Notes: generated by a model from the sequence alone, not told the origin. A stretch of DNA of 64,000 bases from Dryomyza anilis (GCA_951804985.1 OX638132.1:26308440-26372439), one strand, 5' to 3'. Shown: positions 46,510 to 57,290, counted from the stretch's first letter. Made by a program: numbers and translations.

Positions 46510-47265
46510 AATTATGAAATTTATTCCAAGAACTGCAAAGAACCGGAACCGTTTCGATTTTTGAAACCGGCACCGGAATCGGAACCGTTATTAAAGAAAG
46601 GTTTAAACCGGTATCGGAACCCAAACAGATAAATGTTTTTTTTATTTGAAACGAAATTTGAATCGGAACCGCTAATTTAAAATTATTGTAACCGGAATCG
46701 GAACCGTTATAAAAAAGCGTTGAACCAGTATCGGAATCTATATTTTTTTATTGGAACCTTTACCGCTATTTTAAAATTCTTGGACCCAGAATCGATACCG
46801 ATATTCCAGTCTCTGTCAAAGACCGCAAAGAAACGGAATCGGAACCGTTATTAAAATGAATTTTGAACCGGTATCGGAACCCTAATATATTTTTTTTGAT
46901 TTGAACCGGAATTTGAATCGGAACCGTTATTATAAAATTCTTGGAACCAGAATCGGAACCGTTATTAAACAGGGGTTGAACCGGTATTGGAACCCATTTT
47001 TTTTATATGAACCGGTACCGCTATTTTATAATTTTTGTAAGCAAAATTGGAACCGACATTCCAGTCTCTGTCAGAGGCTGTAAAGAACTGGAATCGGAAA
47101 CGTTTTGATTTTAATAACCGGCATCAGAACCTTTATTGATAAAATGTGTGGAACCAGAATCAGAACCGTTATATATTTTTTTGATTGGATACGGAATCAG
47201 AATCAGAACCGTATCCGGAATCGCAATTTTATAAAATCTTGGAATGGAGATCCTGAACCGATTTT
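46510..47265. repeat. Array of GGAATCGGAACCG-type words, second locus
   Basis: A longer unit of roughly 260 bp is visible. CTGCAAAGAACCGGAACCG near 46530 is followed by TCTGTCAAAGACCGCAAAG near 46812 and TCTGTCAGAGGCTGTAAAG near 47068. Within each unit the GAATCGGAACCGTTATTAAA word recurs. The same word set, including CTGTCAGGGACCACAAAG, is found at 28940-29710. Confidence 0.75.
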
Positions 47266-47819
47266 CTTAGTGTTTTTGTCTTTGATTTATGCTTTTTAGA
47301 TTTCACTTCGACAAGATTTAATTCGTTTTGATCATGACGTATTTTATTTTCCAACTCCCGAAATCATTCTGAAATCTGTAAACATTTCGATTTTCAAGCT
47401 TTATTCATCACAGGCTCTGTTTTGTCTCCAAAAGAGTTTTTCGAACACATGAAATAGAAGACAATAACTAAAAGGTTTTAATTAAAGGTTTTAGAATTTT
47501 CTAATCTGCAGCTAATCATATGCAAATTTTCCAAGAATATCTCATTAAAATGTTGATTATTGAATTATTTCACCGGTTGATTGATTTTTGCACAACAATG
47601 TGCTCATTAGTCATTGTTATTGATTGTGAGCGACCCTTATAGAAATTCACTCGATGCACCAATTTCTAATAGAAATTTAACCAATTATGATAGATATTAT
47701 CATGACCAGATCATGTTTGTCTTGCAACCGTTCAGATTATGACAATAAACAGTTCTCGTCCAGAACAATTTCTAATAGGGTTATGTCCAACATGTTTAAC
47801 ATTATCTTAGTAGTCAATA
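47266..47819. other. Intronic DNA without recognised feature
   Basis: Unique and AT-rich; no terminal repeats or protein-like frame. Confidence 0.4.
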
Positions 47820-48174
47820 GACCTATAGTCTGAAAAACTTTCAAACCAAAAGTCGTGGGAAAACATATATTTTTTAAGAATATGTTTCGGACATCCCCCC
47901 GAGTATTTTAAGACCAAAATAAAGACACTTGTAGGCAGGTTTTTTTTAAATGTCGCGGTTTAAATTTTCTTTGCGTTTTTTTAAGTATTTTTATGATAAT
48001 AACTTGAAGTTTATTTTTTTTTTTTGCTGAAACTATTGAGCCACTAAAACAATCCATAAATATTTCATGTAATTTGTCCACCGTTACGGTCTATGAAACG
48101 TACATACTTCATGTACCAAACAAATAAACAAAACCAATTCTCTATCTTTAATAGTTCAGAAGATATTATAAACT

Positions 48175-48500
48175 AAATGGACCCGTGCACGACTCGTGCA
48201 AATATTTTGTGATTGTAAGGATATGGACATTTTTATTATTTATTTTCGCTAGTCTAATTGAGTTTGTTGGGTCGGTTTCTACCATATATATATTGCAAAT
48301 TTTAAATACATTTCGTTCAGAGGTTTCATATTTAGTTTTGGTTTGGTGAATTTTTATTTGGTGAGTTTTGCTGCAGTGAGTTGGTGTGGTCAAATTTAAT
48401 GTTTAGTTCAAATCGATAGCATTACGGTTGAGATATAGCGTATTAAATGTTTGGGTTGTATGGGAGGTGCCACTCCCCTTTGTCCAATCTGGTTCATTTA
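48175..48500 (+). mobile_element. TGGACCCGTGC-type dispersed repeat, copy 3 (partial)
   Basis: Starts AACTAAATGGACCCGTGCAC followed by GACTCGTGCAAATATTTTGTG, parallel to 16412-16450. It has degenerate GGTGAGTTTTG units and then TTGGGTTGTATGGGAGGTGC as at 32944. Located inside the inverted-repeat element at 47820-49250. Confidence 0.65.
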
Positions 48501-48540
48501 TGGCTTGGAATACTTCATTCTTTTCCATTCTTTTTATTTT

Positions 48541-49080
48541 GTTATGCTTTTGAGTTTTTGTATTATTGCTTTTGTTTTTGTGTTTTTGTATTTTTTTGCT
48601 TTTGTGTTTTTGCCGTTGTGTTTTGCTTTTGTGTTTCTGCTTTTGTATTTTTGCTTTTGATTTTGTGTTTTTGCTTTTGTTTTCGGGTTATTACTTTTGT
48701 TTGTGTCTTTGTTTTTGTGTTTTTGCTTTTGCTTTAGTTTTTGCTTTTGTTTTTGTATGTTGTTTTTGTGGTTTTGAATTTGTGTTTTTCTTTTGTTTTT
48801 TTTGTTTGGTGCTTTATGTGGTTTATAGTTTATGTGGTTTATAGTTTATGTGGTTTTGCTTTTGTTCTTTGTATTTGTATTTGATTTTGTTTTAGTTTTT
48901 CTTTTTCCATTTATTTGTTTTTATGTGTTTTTTGTTATGTGTTTTTTGTGTTATTGTTTTAGTTTTATTTTTTGCTTTTGTTTTTGTGTTTGTGTTTGAT
49001 TTCTGCTTTTTTGTGTTTGATTTCTGCTTTTGTTGTTTTTGATTTTGTAATATTGTTTGTATTTTAGTTTTTTGTTTTTT
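48541..49080. repeat. T/G-rich tract of TTTTTGC and TTTTTGTG words
   Basis: Same word usage as 31255-32935 but on the other side of the GGGAGGTGC landmark. Open frames through it are F/V/L/C-only artefacts. Confidence 0.8.
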
Positions 49081-49274
49081 AAAAAACCGCAAAAAAATTT
49101 AATCAGCGATCATTTTGGTCTTAAAATACTCGTTTGGGGATGTCCGAATATATATTTTTAAAAACTTTTGTGTTGAAAGTGTTTCAGGATAGACTGTTAC
49201 ATATTTTCCTTGTCACATCCCATAAAGTTACAAGACCATTGATCATTATACTGTCTTCCTTAATAAAATACATT

Positions 49275-49365
49275 GCTACTAGGGTGGTTGTCTGTTGAAA
49301 TCACGATTATTGACAAATGAATAGTACCAGCTCAATGAAACTTATATTTTAGGTAATGACTAAAT
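49275..49365 (-). mobile_element. Mini-me-like fragment, reversed
   Basis: GTCTGTTGAAATCACGATTA and CAATGAAACTTATATTTTAGG are the complement of the block before the GACA tract in the copies at 11236 and 42100. Confidence 0.5.
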
Positions 49366-50631
49366 ACTTTTTTATGCCGACCACGCCTCCTAAGAGGCAC
49401 TAAACTATCCTCACAAACATAGTATAACCTGTCACCCAAGATTATAGGCTATAAAAACAAAAAGTGGTATTTCTTAGTTTACACTCCATTGTAATGTTTT
49501 CACATGATTTCTGCTGTACTCAATATGTGTACATAGATATCTCTGATTTTTATAGCGTTATCTTTAGGAATGTGCAAGCTAATTTTGTAATATTACAAAC
49601 TGTGCATCATCTCGCTATTTCGATTTTTGCCAAATTTTTAAATGCATCTTTGATTTAAATGTTGGTCGAAAAAATTACATTTTTGGAATTCTTCTATATA
49701 ATTCTTATAAACCAGTGAGCCAATTTCAAAATGTGATGAGAAATTTTGATTGGATATTTCATTACCTTTTATTTGGTATAAAACTTGATGAAATCAAATA
49801 TTTAAAACGCGAAATATTTGCTAATATATGTGACCATCTTTTTGAAGGCTCGATATAAAAGTAATTTGCCGATAGCTCGTAAACCTATCCATAGAAAATG
49901 TTTTAATTAATATATTCTAATTCTGTGAATCATGTTATATATCTTATTGATTTCATATATAATTTAATAATAAATACTGTTTTTGTTTAGTAGTTTATTT
50001 GTGGAGTTTGGTTAATAATTATTTTTTTTTGCTCAAATCCTAATATTCTTTAATAATGAACCCTGAAAAGAACTCGACATGATATCGTCGTTACAAGGAC
50101 TTCATGCACTCGATGTGTTACCTCGTTTATCTTATTATCTGAACTAACGACATGATCTGTTCATTTGAATGGCCCCATCAAAATTTCTACTAGGGTGTAT
50201 GTGTTTCGTGCAAATTTATTCAATTTAAATAAATTCTCATTAATTTTGAAATATTTGTATGGTTTTGCGTATTATGCCTGATTGATTTTTGCTGCATTAC
50301 TTCAGTGTTGTGATAAATCCGCGAATGAAATTAATGACCGCCATGGGGCAGAGTCCTTTATGTGCTTTCGTTTATTCAGCTGCGGTGACGTTTAATTAAT
50401 TTGATATTTAATGACGTTCGGTTTCTGCACGCCAGTCAACTCAATAAATGAGTCATATTACTGCAAGAAATAAACTAATCTATCAATTTTGCGGTTTTAT
50501 TATTAATTTTTTCATTGGCATTTATTTTATGTTTATTAATTTTTAAATTATTTTCCATGAAATTTTGTACATGCTATATTGTGTATGTTTCAATAAAATT
50601 CGACTTTTAGATATAACAGACTTATGGGGAC
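49366..50631. other. Intronic DNA with a unique island at 50270-50465
   Basis: AT-rich except 50270-50465, which has balanced composition and TTTAATTAATTTGATA and ATGAGTCATATT words. No repeat partner or protein-like frame. Possible conserved regulatory DNA. Confidence 0.35.
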
Positions 50632-50957
50632 AGAAAAATATAATCGACGTAAATATAACAATTAATATTAATTGCATGCATTCATCAGTCTAGCAATGAA
50701 TTTCAGTAATTTAATGAAAAATGTTGCTATTTGTAGTCAACAATTGTATTTGCTAATATGAATATTTGTACGTTAATGTAACAAATTTTTTAGTCGGCGC
50801 ATTTTTAGCAAATATAATTCTTATTAGAAACGAAATTGTTGATTTACCGACGAATAGCAAACGTTTTCATTAAATTAGTGAATTTCATTGCTGATCTAAT
50901 TAATGCATGCAATTAATATAGTTTGCTATATTTACGTCGATTATTTTTTTTCTGTGT
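50632..50957. mobile_element. MITE with ATCGACGTAAATATA ends, copy 2
   Basis: The left end ACAGAAAAATATAATCGACG and the right end CGTCGATTATTTTTTTTCTG are inverted repeats. Internal words (CTAATATGAATATTTGTA, AATTAATGCATGCAATTAAT) match 43966-44362. This copy lacks the duplicated left end. Confidence 0.8.
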
Positions 50958-50960
50958 ACT

Positions 50961-51235
50961 CTTTATATGAAACCAACCGCCCACTTTAACAGGGAATTGT
51001 CATAGAAGAGGTAAATGGAAAACTCATCGATACTGTAGGGCTGTGTAAAGTTGTCGAAAGGGTGTATTGACATCTAATAGATACTTAAAGACCTATCACT
51101 GAACTGGTCTTCAATAGAAAAATTTTCAACGGAATCAGATTCTCCAATCGAAGATTAGTTCAATATATGAAGTATCAATTCACCCCCTCTTATGAAAATA
51201 TCGTGTTAAAGTAGCCAGTTGGTTTTTATATAAAG
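50961..51235. mobile_element. Short MITE with CTTTATATGAAACCAAC ends
   Basis: The left end CTTTATATGAAACCAACC with CACTTTAACA is mirrored by TGTTAAAGTAGCC and AGTTGGTTTTTATATAAAG. It begins three bases after the preceding MITE. Confidence 0.6.
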
Positions 51236-51875
51236 AGAACATAACTAGCACCAATTTATTATTTTTCCTAATTTATTCTACTTTGAGTTCAATAACAATT
51301 TAAATCATTAAATACAATGTCAGGCACCTTTGTGCGATAAAACAATATCCGATGAGTGGCCCATGACCCCATTGAACATCGATAATAAATATTGTTACAA
51401 CGCTGAAATGTTTATTGTCGATATTTGCATACATCAGTCATTGAAGTGCAATGAAGCAATTAAAATGCGTTGCAATATCAAAATGTACAAATATTTGTAC
51501 AACAAAATAATAAAATCGATAAATGTAAACATTTGTCAATAACTTTTTTTTAGTCAGAAAATGGAAGTTATTGGTTTTATCTGCAGTCATCGTAGTTTAA
51601 TATGTTCAATGCTAATGACATTTTCCGTAAAAGGAAAATAATAATTTCAAATATGAGCTGTAATAAAATTGCATTAGTCAGTCATACAGTTCAGTTATAA
51701 TCAGATAAACGATTATCTGTTATAATAGTTTTTAAATAATCGAATATCAAATATATTTGGGTAATGTTAATTATTTAATCAAAATTAAATATATTATCAC
51801 ATTATGACACTCACGTATTATCTCTATAACAGAATACAATTGGCTTCGATTGGAAAAAGACTCTCCCAATTTAAA
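51236..51875. other. AT-rich intronic DNA without recognised feature
   Basis: A 70-codon open frame (51330-51542) shows no recognisable domain. Confidence 0.4.
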
Positions 51876-52202
51876 CCCAGTCTGACAAGTCTCGGAGACC
51901 TTCGAAGTTCGATATCATTGGTTTATCGATTCTAATTTTTATAATTTCTCATACATTTAAATTCATGGACAAAATACGATATACAAACATTTATCGCATC
52001 GATCATTTTTTTAATCGATATCGTTCCGATTTCAAAATATTTCTTGAACCAAGAAAACTCCGATAAAACGTATCGATATCTACCTACCATGTAGGTCCAA
52101 TTTGATGCTCGATATCGGTACGAGAAAGTGTACGATATCATGTGATTTCTCCCTTTTCTCGCAATGATCTCGTAACGATTTCGAAACGAATGGCATACTG
52201 GG
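51876..52202. mobile_element. CCCAGTCTG-type repeat, copy 1
   Basis: Ends CCCAGTCTGACA and TGGCATACTGGG form a short imperfect inverted repeat. The stretch AAGTCTCGGAGACCTTCGA, TTATCGATTCTAATTTTTAT and ATCGATATCGTTCCGATTTC recurs at 60283-60510. Rich in ATCGAT palindromes. Confidence 0.6.
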
Positions 52203-53033
52203 AACATGAAATTTTGTAAAACGCGGAGTCCAACAATTCGGTAATGAACCGATGGATTTTAAAATACATAGCTCTTCAAAGAGGATTGTTTACTTTTTTG
52301 ATTTTTGAAAATAATATCCTTGAACATTTTTGTGGGCAATTCAAATTAACGCATTCAATGAAATTTCGTAAAATGCGGATTAAAATAAGTCGGTAATGGA
52401 CGGGTGGCTTTCAAAAATTCCAGGCTCTTCTAAGAGACTAAAACAATTTCCTTGATGAGTTTTTTTTATTTTTGCAAAATATGTCTTTGAAAATGTTTGT
52501 GGGCAGTTGAAATTTTTTGAAGAAAACTTTTTCAAAAATTCTAAAAAGTCATCAATGATAGTGGTTTAGACTCTTAAAAGGGCCTTATATTTAAAAAATA
52601 CACCGGTACCTTACCGACTTATTTGAATACGTGTTTTATGAAATTTTATTTAATGCGAAATTTTGAATTGCCACTAATATTTTTCAAGGATATTTTTCTC
52701 AAATATAAAATGTCATCAACGCGATTTGTTTAACTTCTTAGAAGAGCCTGTCATTTTTTAAAAGCCACGACATATTTAAAACCACGTTTTATGTAATTTG
52801 ATTAAATGCGATACTTTCAAATGTCACCAAAAGTTTTAAAGGATATTTTCATCAAAAATCCAAGAAAGTCATTTAAGAGATATATTTGGGTTTTCAGAAA
52901 AAACTTAAAATTTTTTAAATCGATCAGGTCCTGACCGACTCCTTTTTTTTTGTCATATAAGTCGGAAAATACTGAACGTGAGTTACTCAACTTATGTATT
53001 TTATCTGCAATCACTGTTCAAAATAAAGGGTTT
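52203..53033. repeat. Degenerate tandem repeats, ~155-bp unit, some inverted
   Basis: GAAATTTTGTAAAACGCGGA, GTCGGTAATGGACGGG, AGGCTCTTCTAAGAG and TTTGTGGGCAGTT blocks recur near 52207, 52360 and 52500. Complementary versions follow (CTTAGAAGAGCCTGTC near 52740). Confidence 0.6.
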
Positions 53034-53303
53034 TTCAACAGGGACGCTACAAAAGTAGAGCGACAGTGAAAGCAAACGACGCCATATTTCTGGCCGCTCT
53101 TTTGACATTTCTCTTCAGTAAGGTTTGCCATTTCATGATGGAAAGATATACGAATTCGAATTTCGGTAGAAATTTTAATAATTTCGACTCGTTGTTGGCT
53201 CGTATATCATGAAATAGCAAACCTTACTAAAGAGAAAGAGCGGCCAGAAATATGGCGTCGTTTGCTGTCACTGTCGCTCTACTTTTGTAGCGTCCCTGTT
53301 GAA
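53034..53303. mobile_element. Foldback MITE (TTCAACAGGGACGC ends), copy 1
   Basis: Arms of about 110 bp: TTCAACAGGGACGCTACAAA with AGTAGAGCGAC, GCAAACGACGCCATATTTC, then the complement ending GTCGCTCTACTTTTGTAGCG and TCCCTGTTGAA. The copy at 63135-63431 has the same arms and loop. This copy lies directly against an LTR fragment. Confidence 0.88.
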
Positions 53304-53416
53304 ATTATTAAAATGAACTAATAACGTTATTTGTTATAATTTAAACCAAACATAAGAGTGTTTTTATTTTGTACACAATCCAGAGAACAGTTTTCATAGA
53401 CTGAATTTTCGTAACA
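53304..53416 (+). mobile_element. 3' end of an LTR
   Basis: TATAATTTAAACCAAACATA, TTTTTATTTTGTACACAATC, then AGACTGAATTTTCGTAACA match the last ~110 bp of the solo LTR at 41120-41642. The rest of that LTR is absent; the foldback MITE occupies its place. Confidence 0.8.
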
Positions 53417-53860
53417 ATATTTTACGAAATGCCTTTACATTTTACAAATAAACTACTAACGAATAAAATTCTGTGAAAGTTATTTTTTTTTGCCAAAGAT
53501 GCAAAAGTATCAAATAGGTCAATAACATTTTATATTTTTTGAATGAATCGTATTTTCATTGCCAGTTTTTTTAAACACAGTTTTCGTGTATTTTACAAAA
53601 GATTCGTAAAATATCTACGAAACAAACAATTACATTCAATAAATTAGGAATTAAAATAACTAACATTCGTATTATGTACATATTACTTTCGTAGATAAAA
53701 TATACGAATAGTTTTATACAATACGTACAAAATATTCGTAATTTTATCAAAAAATGTACAAAAGTTCTTTCGTGTATTTAATAAAATATTTCACTGATAA
53801 ATTTCACGAAAATACTCAATCGATTTGGTGTATTTTAAGCAATTTTATTTTTTTAGTGTG
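53417..53860. mobile_element. TACGAAA-rich foldback element, diverged copy
   Basis: Dense TTACGAAA, ATTCGTAAAAT and TTTCGTAGA words on both strands, ending near TTTTTTTAGTGTGGTAAC. Same family as 35949-36406. Limits are approximate. Confidence 0.5.
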
Positions 53861-53898
53861 GTAACTTTGAAATTTGCTTAAATAAAAATTGGAAAAAC

Positions 53899-54200
53899 TA
53901 CACACAGAATAGAGATTTGTTGCGCCAACCAACTATTTGCTCAACCAACTTATGCAGTTCTCTCAACCGTTTAGTCGGTTGTTATTGTCAAAATAAAAAT
54001 AATTGTAGTTTGTACTGCAACCAATTTCGAACAGTTTTAGCACAATTTAGTACAGATTTAGAATCATTAGGAGTGTGTATAGACTAATATTTCATGTGTA
54101 TAGGCTAATATGGCAGTTAAGTCAGTAAATTTGTAAAGCATTCTATTTAACCGAATGAAGTTAGTTGGTACAACTAATTTTTTTTATTATTCATTGTGTA
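53899..54200. mobile_element. MITE with TACACACAGAATAGAG end
   Basis: The left end TACACACAGAAT with TTGTTGCGCCAACCAACT is mirrored by AGTTAGTTGGTACAACTAA and ATTCATTGTGTA at the right. Non-coding. Confidence 0.65.
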
Positions 54201-54299
54201 AATGGTAAGTGTAGTTCCGACATATAAAAGTGTACCGCCTTACAGGTTATTTGCGGATAGCCTTTACCTTTGTTCATTGTAGAGATAAAACATGCATCT

Positions 54300-54363
54300 T
54301 TCAATTATATATATTTTATATATATTATATAAATATTATATATATATATATATTATATATATT
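54300..54363. repeat. (TA)n microsatellite
   Basis: TATAT runs with a few TTATA interruptions, next to a degenerate SINE segment, where a SINE tail would be expected. Confidence 0.85.
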
Positions 54364-54430
54364 TTAAATGGTGGGACCTAAAATTTAATGCCGAATCCAA
54401 ATGGTGGGGTCAGAATATTACATAGGCCCT
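54364..54430 (-). mobile_element. Degenerate SINE fragment
   Basis: AATGGTGGGACCTAAAATTT, ATGCCGAATCCAAATGGTG and CATAGGC match the body of the tRNA-derived SINE copies. The tRNA-like head is missing, replaced by the following MITE. Confidence 0.65.
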
Positions 54431-54439
54431 GTTTACTAT

Positions 54440-54692
54440 ATCGTCGGTGATATACTGCAAAACCGCCTATCTACATTTTCGAGTACCTCTTACAAAAAGA
54501 ATTTTACAGAAGAAACAAAACTATTTTCAGTATCAATTCTGCACTTACATCATACAAAATTAAGTATGTCATAACTTATAACGGCATTTATCTAATTTTT
54601 CCGATCAACATATCATGAAAAAGCCGATTATAACACTAAATTAGGCGTAATTTTCACTTGCAATTAGGCGGTTTTGCAGTATCACCGACGAT
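54440..54692. mobile_element. 253-bp MITE (ATCGTCGGTGATA ends)
   Basis: The left end ATCGTCGGTGATATACTGC with AAAACCGCC is mirrored by GGCGGTTTTGCAGTATCACC and GACGAT at the right, about 28 bp with a 2-base difference. It probably inserted into the SINE fragment just to its left. Confidence 0.82.
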
Positions 54693-55859
54693 GTATATTA
54701 TATTTTCCATACCAGACTTTTCGGCGACTCTACTTGCATAGCTTATAAAATATTTTTCGGAATCAATACTTTTTTTTTAATATAATGTGGGATAAAAAAT
54801 AAAGCCACAGCACTCAGACAGGGTTATATCCATTGTGCTGTGACCCAGTTCCCTGGTTTTTAATGATACTTCTTAGATTCATTATTTAATCTAAGAAGGC
54901 TATCAATACTTAGTAAAACGTTTAACATTATATTTGCGCAGTGTAGTTTCCACATAGAAAGATCGATTTGATTATAAATATGTGCGAATTTTGAGGATTT
55001 CTGTACAAATAAACAAAATAATTTAAAAAATTTTAAACTGTGTTATCTAGTGAATGAGAAATGTACCTACTTTCGACATTCATTCGACAACAATTGAATC
55101 AACAATGCGGCATTGCGCACCCAAAGGTATTGCTATGTCAATTTAAAACTATTTGTCGTAGCGGAAATCAATTTTACGCCGGACATTTGCTAAAATTTAG
55201 CTTTGCCCCAATTAATTGCATTTTAGGCCCATGGACTGTATGAGCAACGACGGACCATCACAATGCAAATGAGGTTGTGGGAACTGCGTTAAACACATTA
55301 TTTGAAACTATTACCGTCAACTGTCAAATACATTCTGAACTGTTGGACAGGCGCAAAATTAATGATTTATAATTAACTGTTGCTGGTTTTCGAGCTGTCA
55401 ATTCAGCTTTATTTGCATGAAGCCTTTGAATTGTTTTCAATTATATACGCACAAATAGTGGTATTTTATTCTGAATACCGACAGATCAATGGGCCAGAAA
55501 TCAAGTTAAATAATGCGACGTATGCTATAATCAAAATATCAAAGTAGATTTTAAATTATGGCTGAGGCACAAACCTATTAAAAATGTGCGAGTGCTTTTT
55601 GCACTTTGAGTCGAAAGCAAATGAGAGCGCTCATTTATGGAAAATACTTCGAACCCATTTCAAAAACAGACGCCAATGGATTGCGGCTTTAAACGATGCG
55701 AATTCAATTTATTTGCCAAATCTATTTAGACAAGGATCAAAGTGGTTGGCGACCGAGCACTCACACAAACACGCTGCCCTTTCGTTCGCTCGCTCGCTCG
55801 TTCGTCCCGTCTGTCTGTCTCACTTTCTGTCAGTTGTCCTCACATATGCACGCACTTAC
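54693..55859. other. Intronic DNA leading into the neuroligin exon, unique at 55050-55560
   Basis: The unique patch has balanced composition and many ATTTGCAT and ACTGTCAA words but no recognised gene. The 163-codon plus-strand frame at 55584-56075 is the antisense shadow of the neuroligin exon. Confidence 0.4.
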
Positions 55860-56077
55860 CATTTATCGGTGAGAATATATTTAAGTATAAACAGTCTTCA
55901 GATTGATTTTCCAAAAAGGGCAAAAGTCTCTTCAAATACTCGAGCCGTCCTTTGGGCATTCGCTCCAGCGCAGCGGTCTCGTTCTGTATGTTGGGCAATC
56001 GCTGCGGGCAGACGGGGCTGTACTTGTCCGAAATGCGGATGCCGTCCCAAGGCGCTGGAGCGCGTGTCGGACTAAAT
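55860..56077 (-). CDS. Nlg: Neuroligin, coding exon (N-terminal part of esterase-like domain)
   Basis: This internal exon encodes about 72 residues of the extracellular cholinesterase-like domain of a neuroligin, a postsynaptic adhesion receptor that binds neurexin. It reads from FSPTRAPAPWDG through KYSPVCPQRLPNIQNET to SEDCLYLNIFSP. The last stretch matches the type-B carboxylesterase signature around a disulfide cysteine (EDCLYLN). Two N-glycosylation sequons are present (NET and NQS). The acceptor is TATTCCAG, leaving one base A before the TTT codon, so the split codon could be AGA and give the LRF usual in this family. The donor is G|GTAAGTGC, phase 1. The next coding exon begins with two bases that complete an Ala codon. 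The exon is clearly more GC-rich than the surrounding intron. Family assignment is firm; the fly paralog is not resolved, though an Nlg2-type member is my best guess from memory. Confidence 0.93.
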
Positions 56078-56334
56078 CTGGAATACATAAAAAAAACAAG
56101 AAATAACGTAAAGCGAAAATAAATTAAATGCACAAAATATACAAAGGAAGTAGGGCAAAAAGATATGGGGGCCATGAGGCGTATCCAGAGACGGCGGAGA
56201 AATTAAACGTAATAACAAGACTGTAAATGGCTCAAAGAAACGGCGGTACTAACAACATATATCAGTGACTGTGCTGTTTGAGATATTGCTATAGGGGGTG
56301 AGGGAAGGTTGTTTGTACATGAGTAAAAATTACT

Positions 56335-56555
56335 TTAGTACGCAAATTTTTATTAGCATTCGCCAAAAAGCGAAATGAAAACAAACGAAGAGCAAATATT
56401 TTCCTTGAACTCCCCAGAGCATGTCGAAAACATTGAACTGTGCAGTTGGTAATACTGGTGCGCCACACGCAACATTGTGTTTGCCAAAGGACTCATGCTT
56501 CTTCCCAGCCAAATACTCATCCACAACAGCATTTCTAAATATAAAATTGTTATTA
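56335..56555 (-). other. Coding-like island of unknown nature, 0.3 kb upstream of a neuroligin exon
   Basis: On the minus strand, after an acceptor-like TTTATATTTAG, an open frame reads NAVVDEYLAGKKHESFGKHN then VACGAPVLPTAQFNVFDML. Composition is more protein-like than the flanking intron, but it matches neither neuroligin nor any family I recognise. No donor is obvious. It might be an alternative exon, a transposase scrap or conserved non-coding DNA. Confidence 0.25.
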
Positions 56556-57225
56556 TTATTATTTGTGCAACTCATAAAAATTCAGAAAATTGAGTTTTAA
56601 TACATGGGTTTTAAAACATGAAGTGAACCAAAGCAGCAAATACCGGACAACAACAGGACCATCCATTGTTCAAAGGCTGTTCTATTTTTATTTAGTCAAG
56701 TGAACTTCTAAAACCCATCACTATAGCTTCCATTGCTGTTGCTAGTTTTGAAAAAAAGCGACTAATTGTTTCGGGGTTACATGTGAAAATTCAAAGGCAT
56801 TAAAATCAAGTTGGGTCTTACATATTTTACAAGTTTTTAACTTTTTTTGCATTAATGCTATTTAGACGAACAATTTGTTTAGATATGTATGAATTTTGCT
56901 GATGCAAGAATTTATTTATGAAGTGCTGAAGAAGTGACTGAAATGAGGAATACGAAAAACTAACATGACATATAAAGATTTATGAAATTACTTCATAGTT
57001 TGTATGTATTCATAAACAAATGGAGTTGCATATTTTAGAGATTATAGATTGAGATTAATTTTGAAAAATGTTTACAATACGTTATATCAAAAAATATTCT
57101 GAAAGTGGTTGATTCCGCCTTTTTAAACGATTATTTTAATACTAGAAAAATGTACTCGTATTTTCCGTAAATTTGCGAAACGTTCCCAGCACACCTTCTT
57201 CGGAGTGATGACAGTTTTGAGTGCA
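56556..57225. other. AT-rich intronic DNA without recognised feature
   Basis: No repeat partner or protein-like frame. Confidence 0.4.
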
Positions 57226-57290
57226 CAAAAAAAAAAAAATAATCGACGTAAATACAGCAACCATAAATAATTGTGTACCATTAACTGGTT
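57226..57290. mobile_element. Left-end fragment of the ATCGACGTAAATA MITE family
   Basis: A poly-A run followed by TAATCGACGTAAATACAGCA matches the left ends at 43966 and 50632. No right end follows. Confidence 0.55.

Larger units (their letters stand above)
47820..49250. mobile_element. 1.4-kb element with ~110-bp inverted ends, carrying a nested repeat
   Basis: The left arm (about 47825-47935) has TATAGTCTGAAAAACTTTC, CGGACATCCCCCCGAG and TATTTTAAGACCAAAAT. The right arm (about 49110-49225) is its complement, with ATTTTGGTCTTAAAATACTC, GGGGATGTCCG and GTTTCAGGATAGACTG. Between the arms lie the TGGACCCGTGC-type repeat and its T/G-rich tract, apparently a secondary insertion. Confidence 0.7.
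34123..55859 (-). other. Neuroligin intron, 21.7 kb
   Basis: The two flanking exons have complementary phases (1 base plus 2 bases), so this whole interval can be removed as one intron. It contains a solo LTR, SINE, mini-me, several MITEs and tandem arrays. The donor is GTAAGTGCG and the acceptor a good pyrimidine tract ending GCAG. Confidence 0.75.

Noticed and set aside
48447..48844. Cysteine- and phenylalanine-rich frames of 69-96 codons
   Set aside because: Shadow of the TTTTTGC tract; three frames are open at once.
55584..56075. 163-codon plus-strand open frame
   Set aside because: It is antisense to a well-supported neuroligin exon and its flank; no domain is visible.
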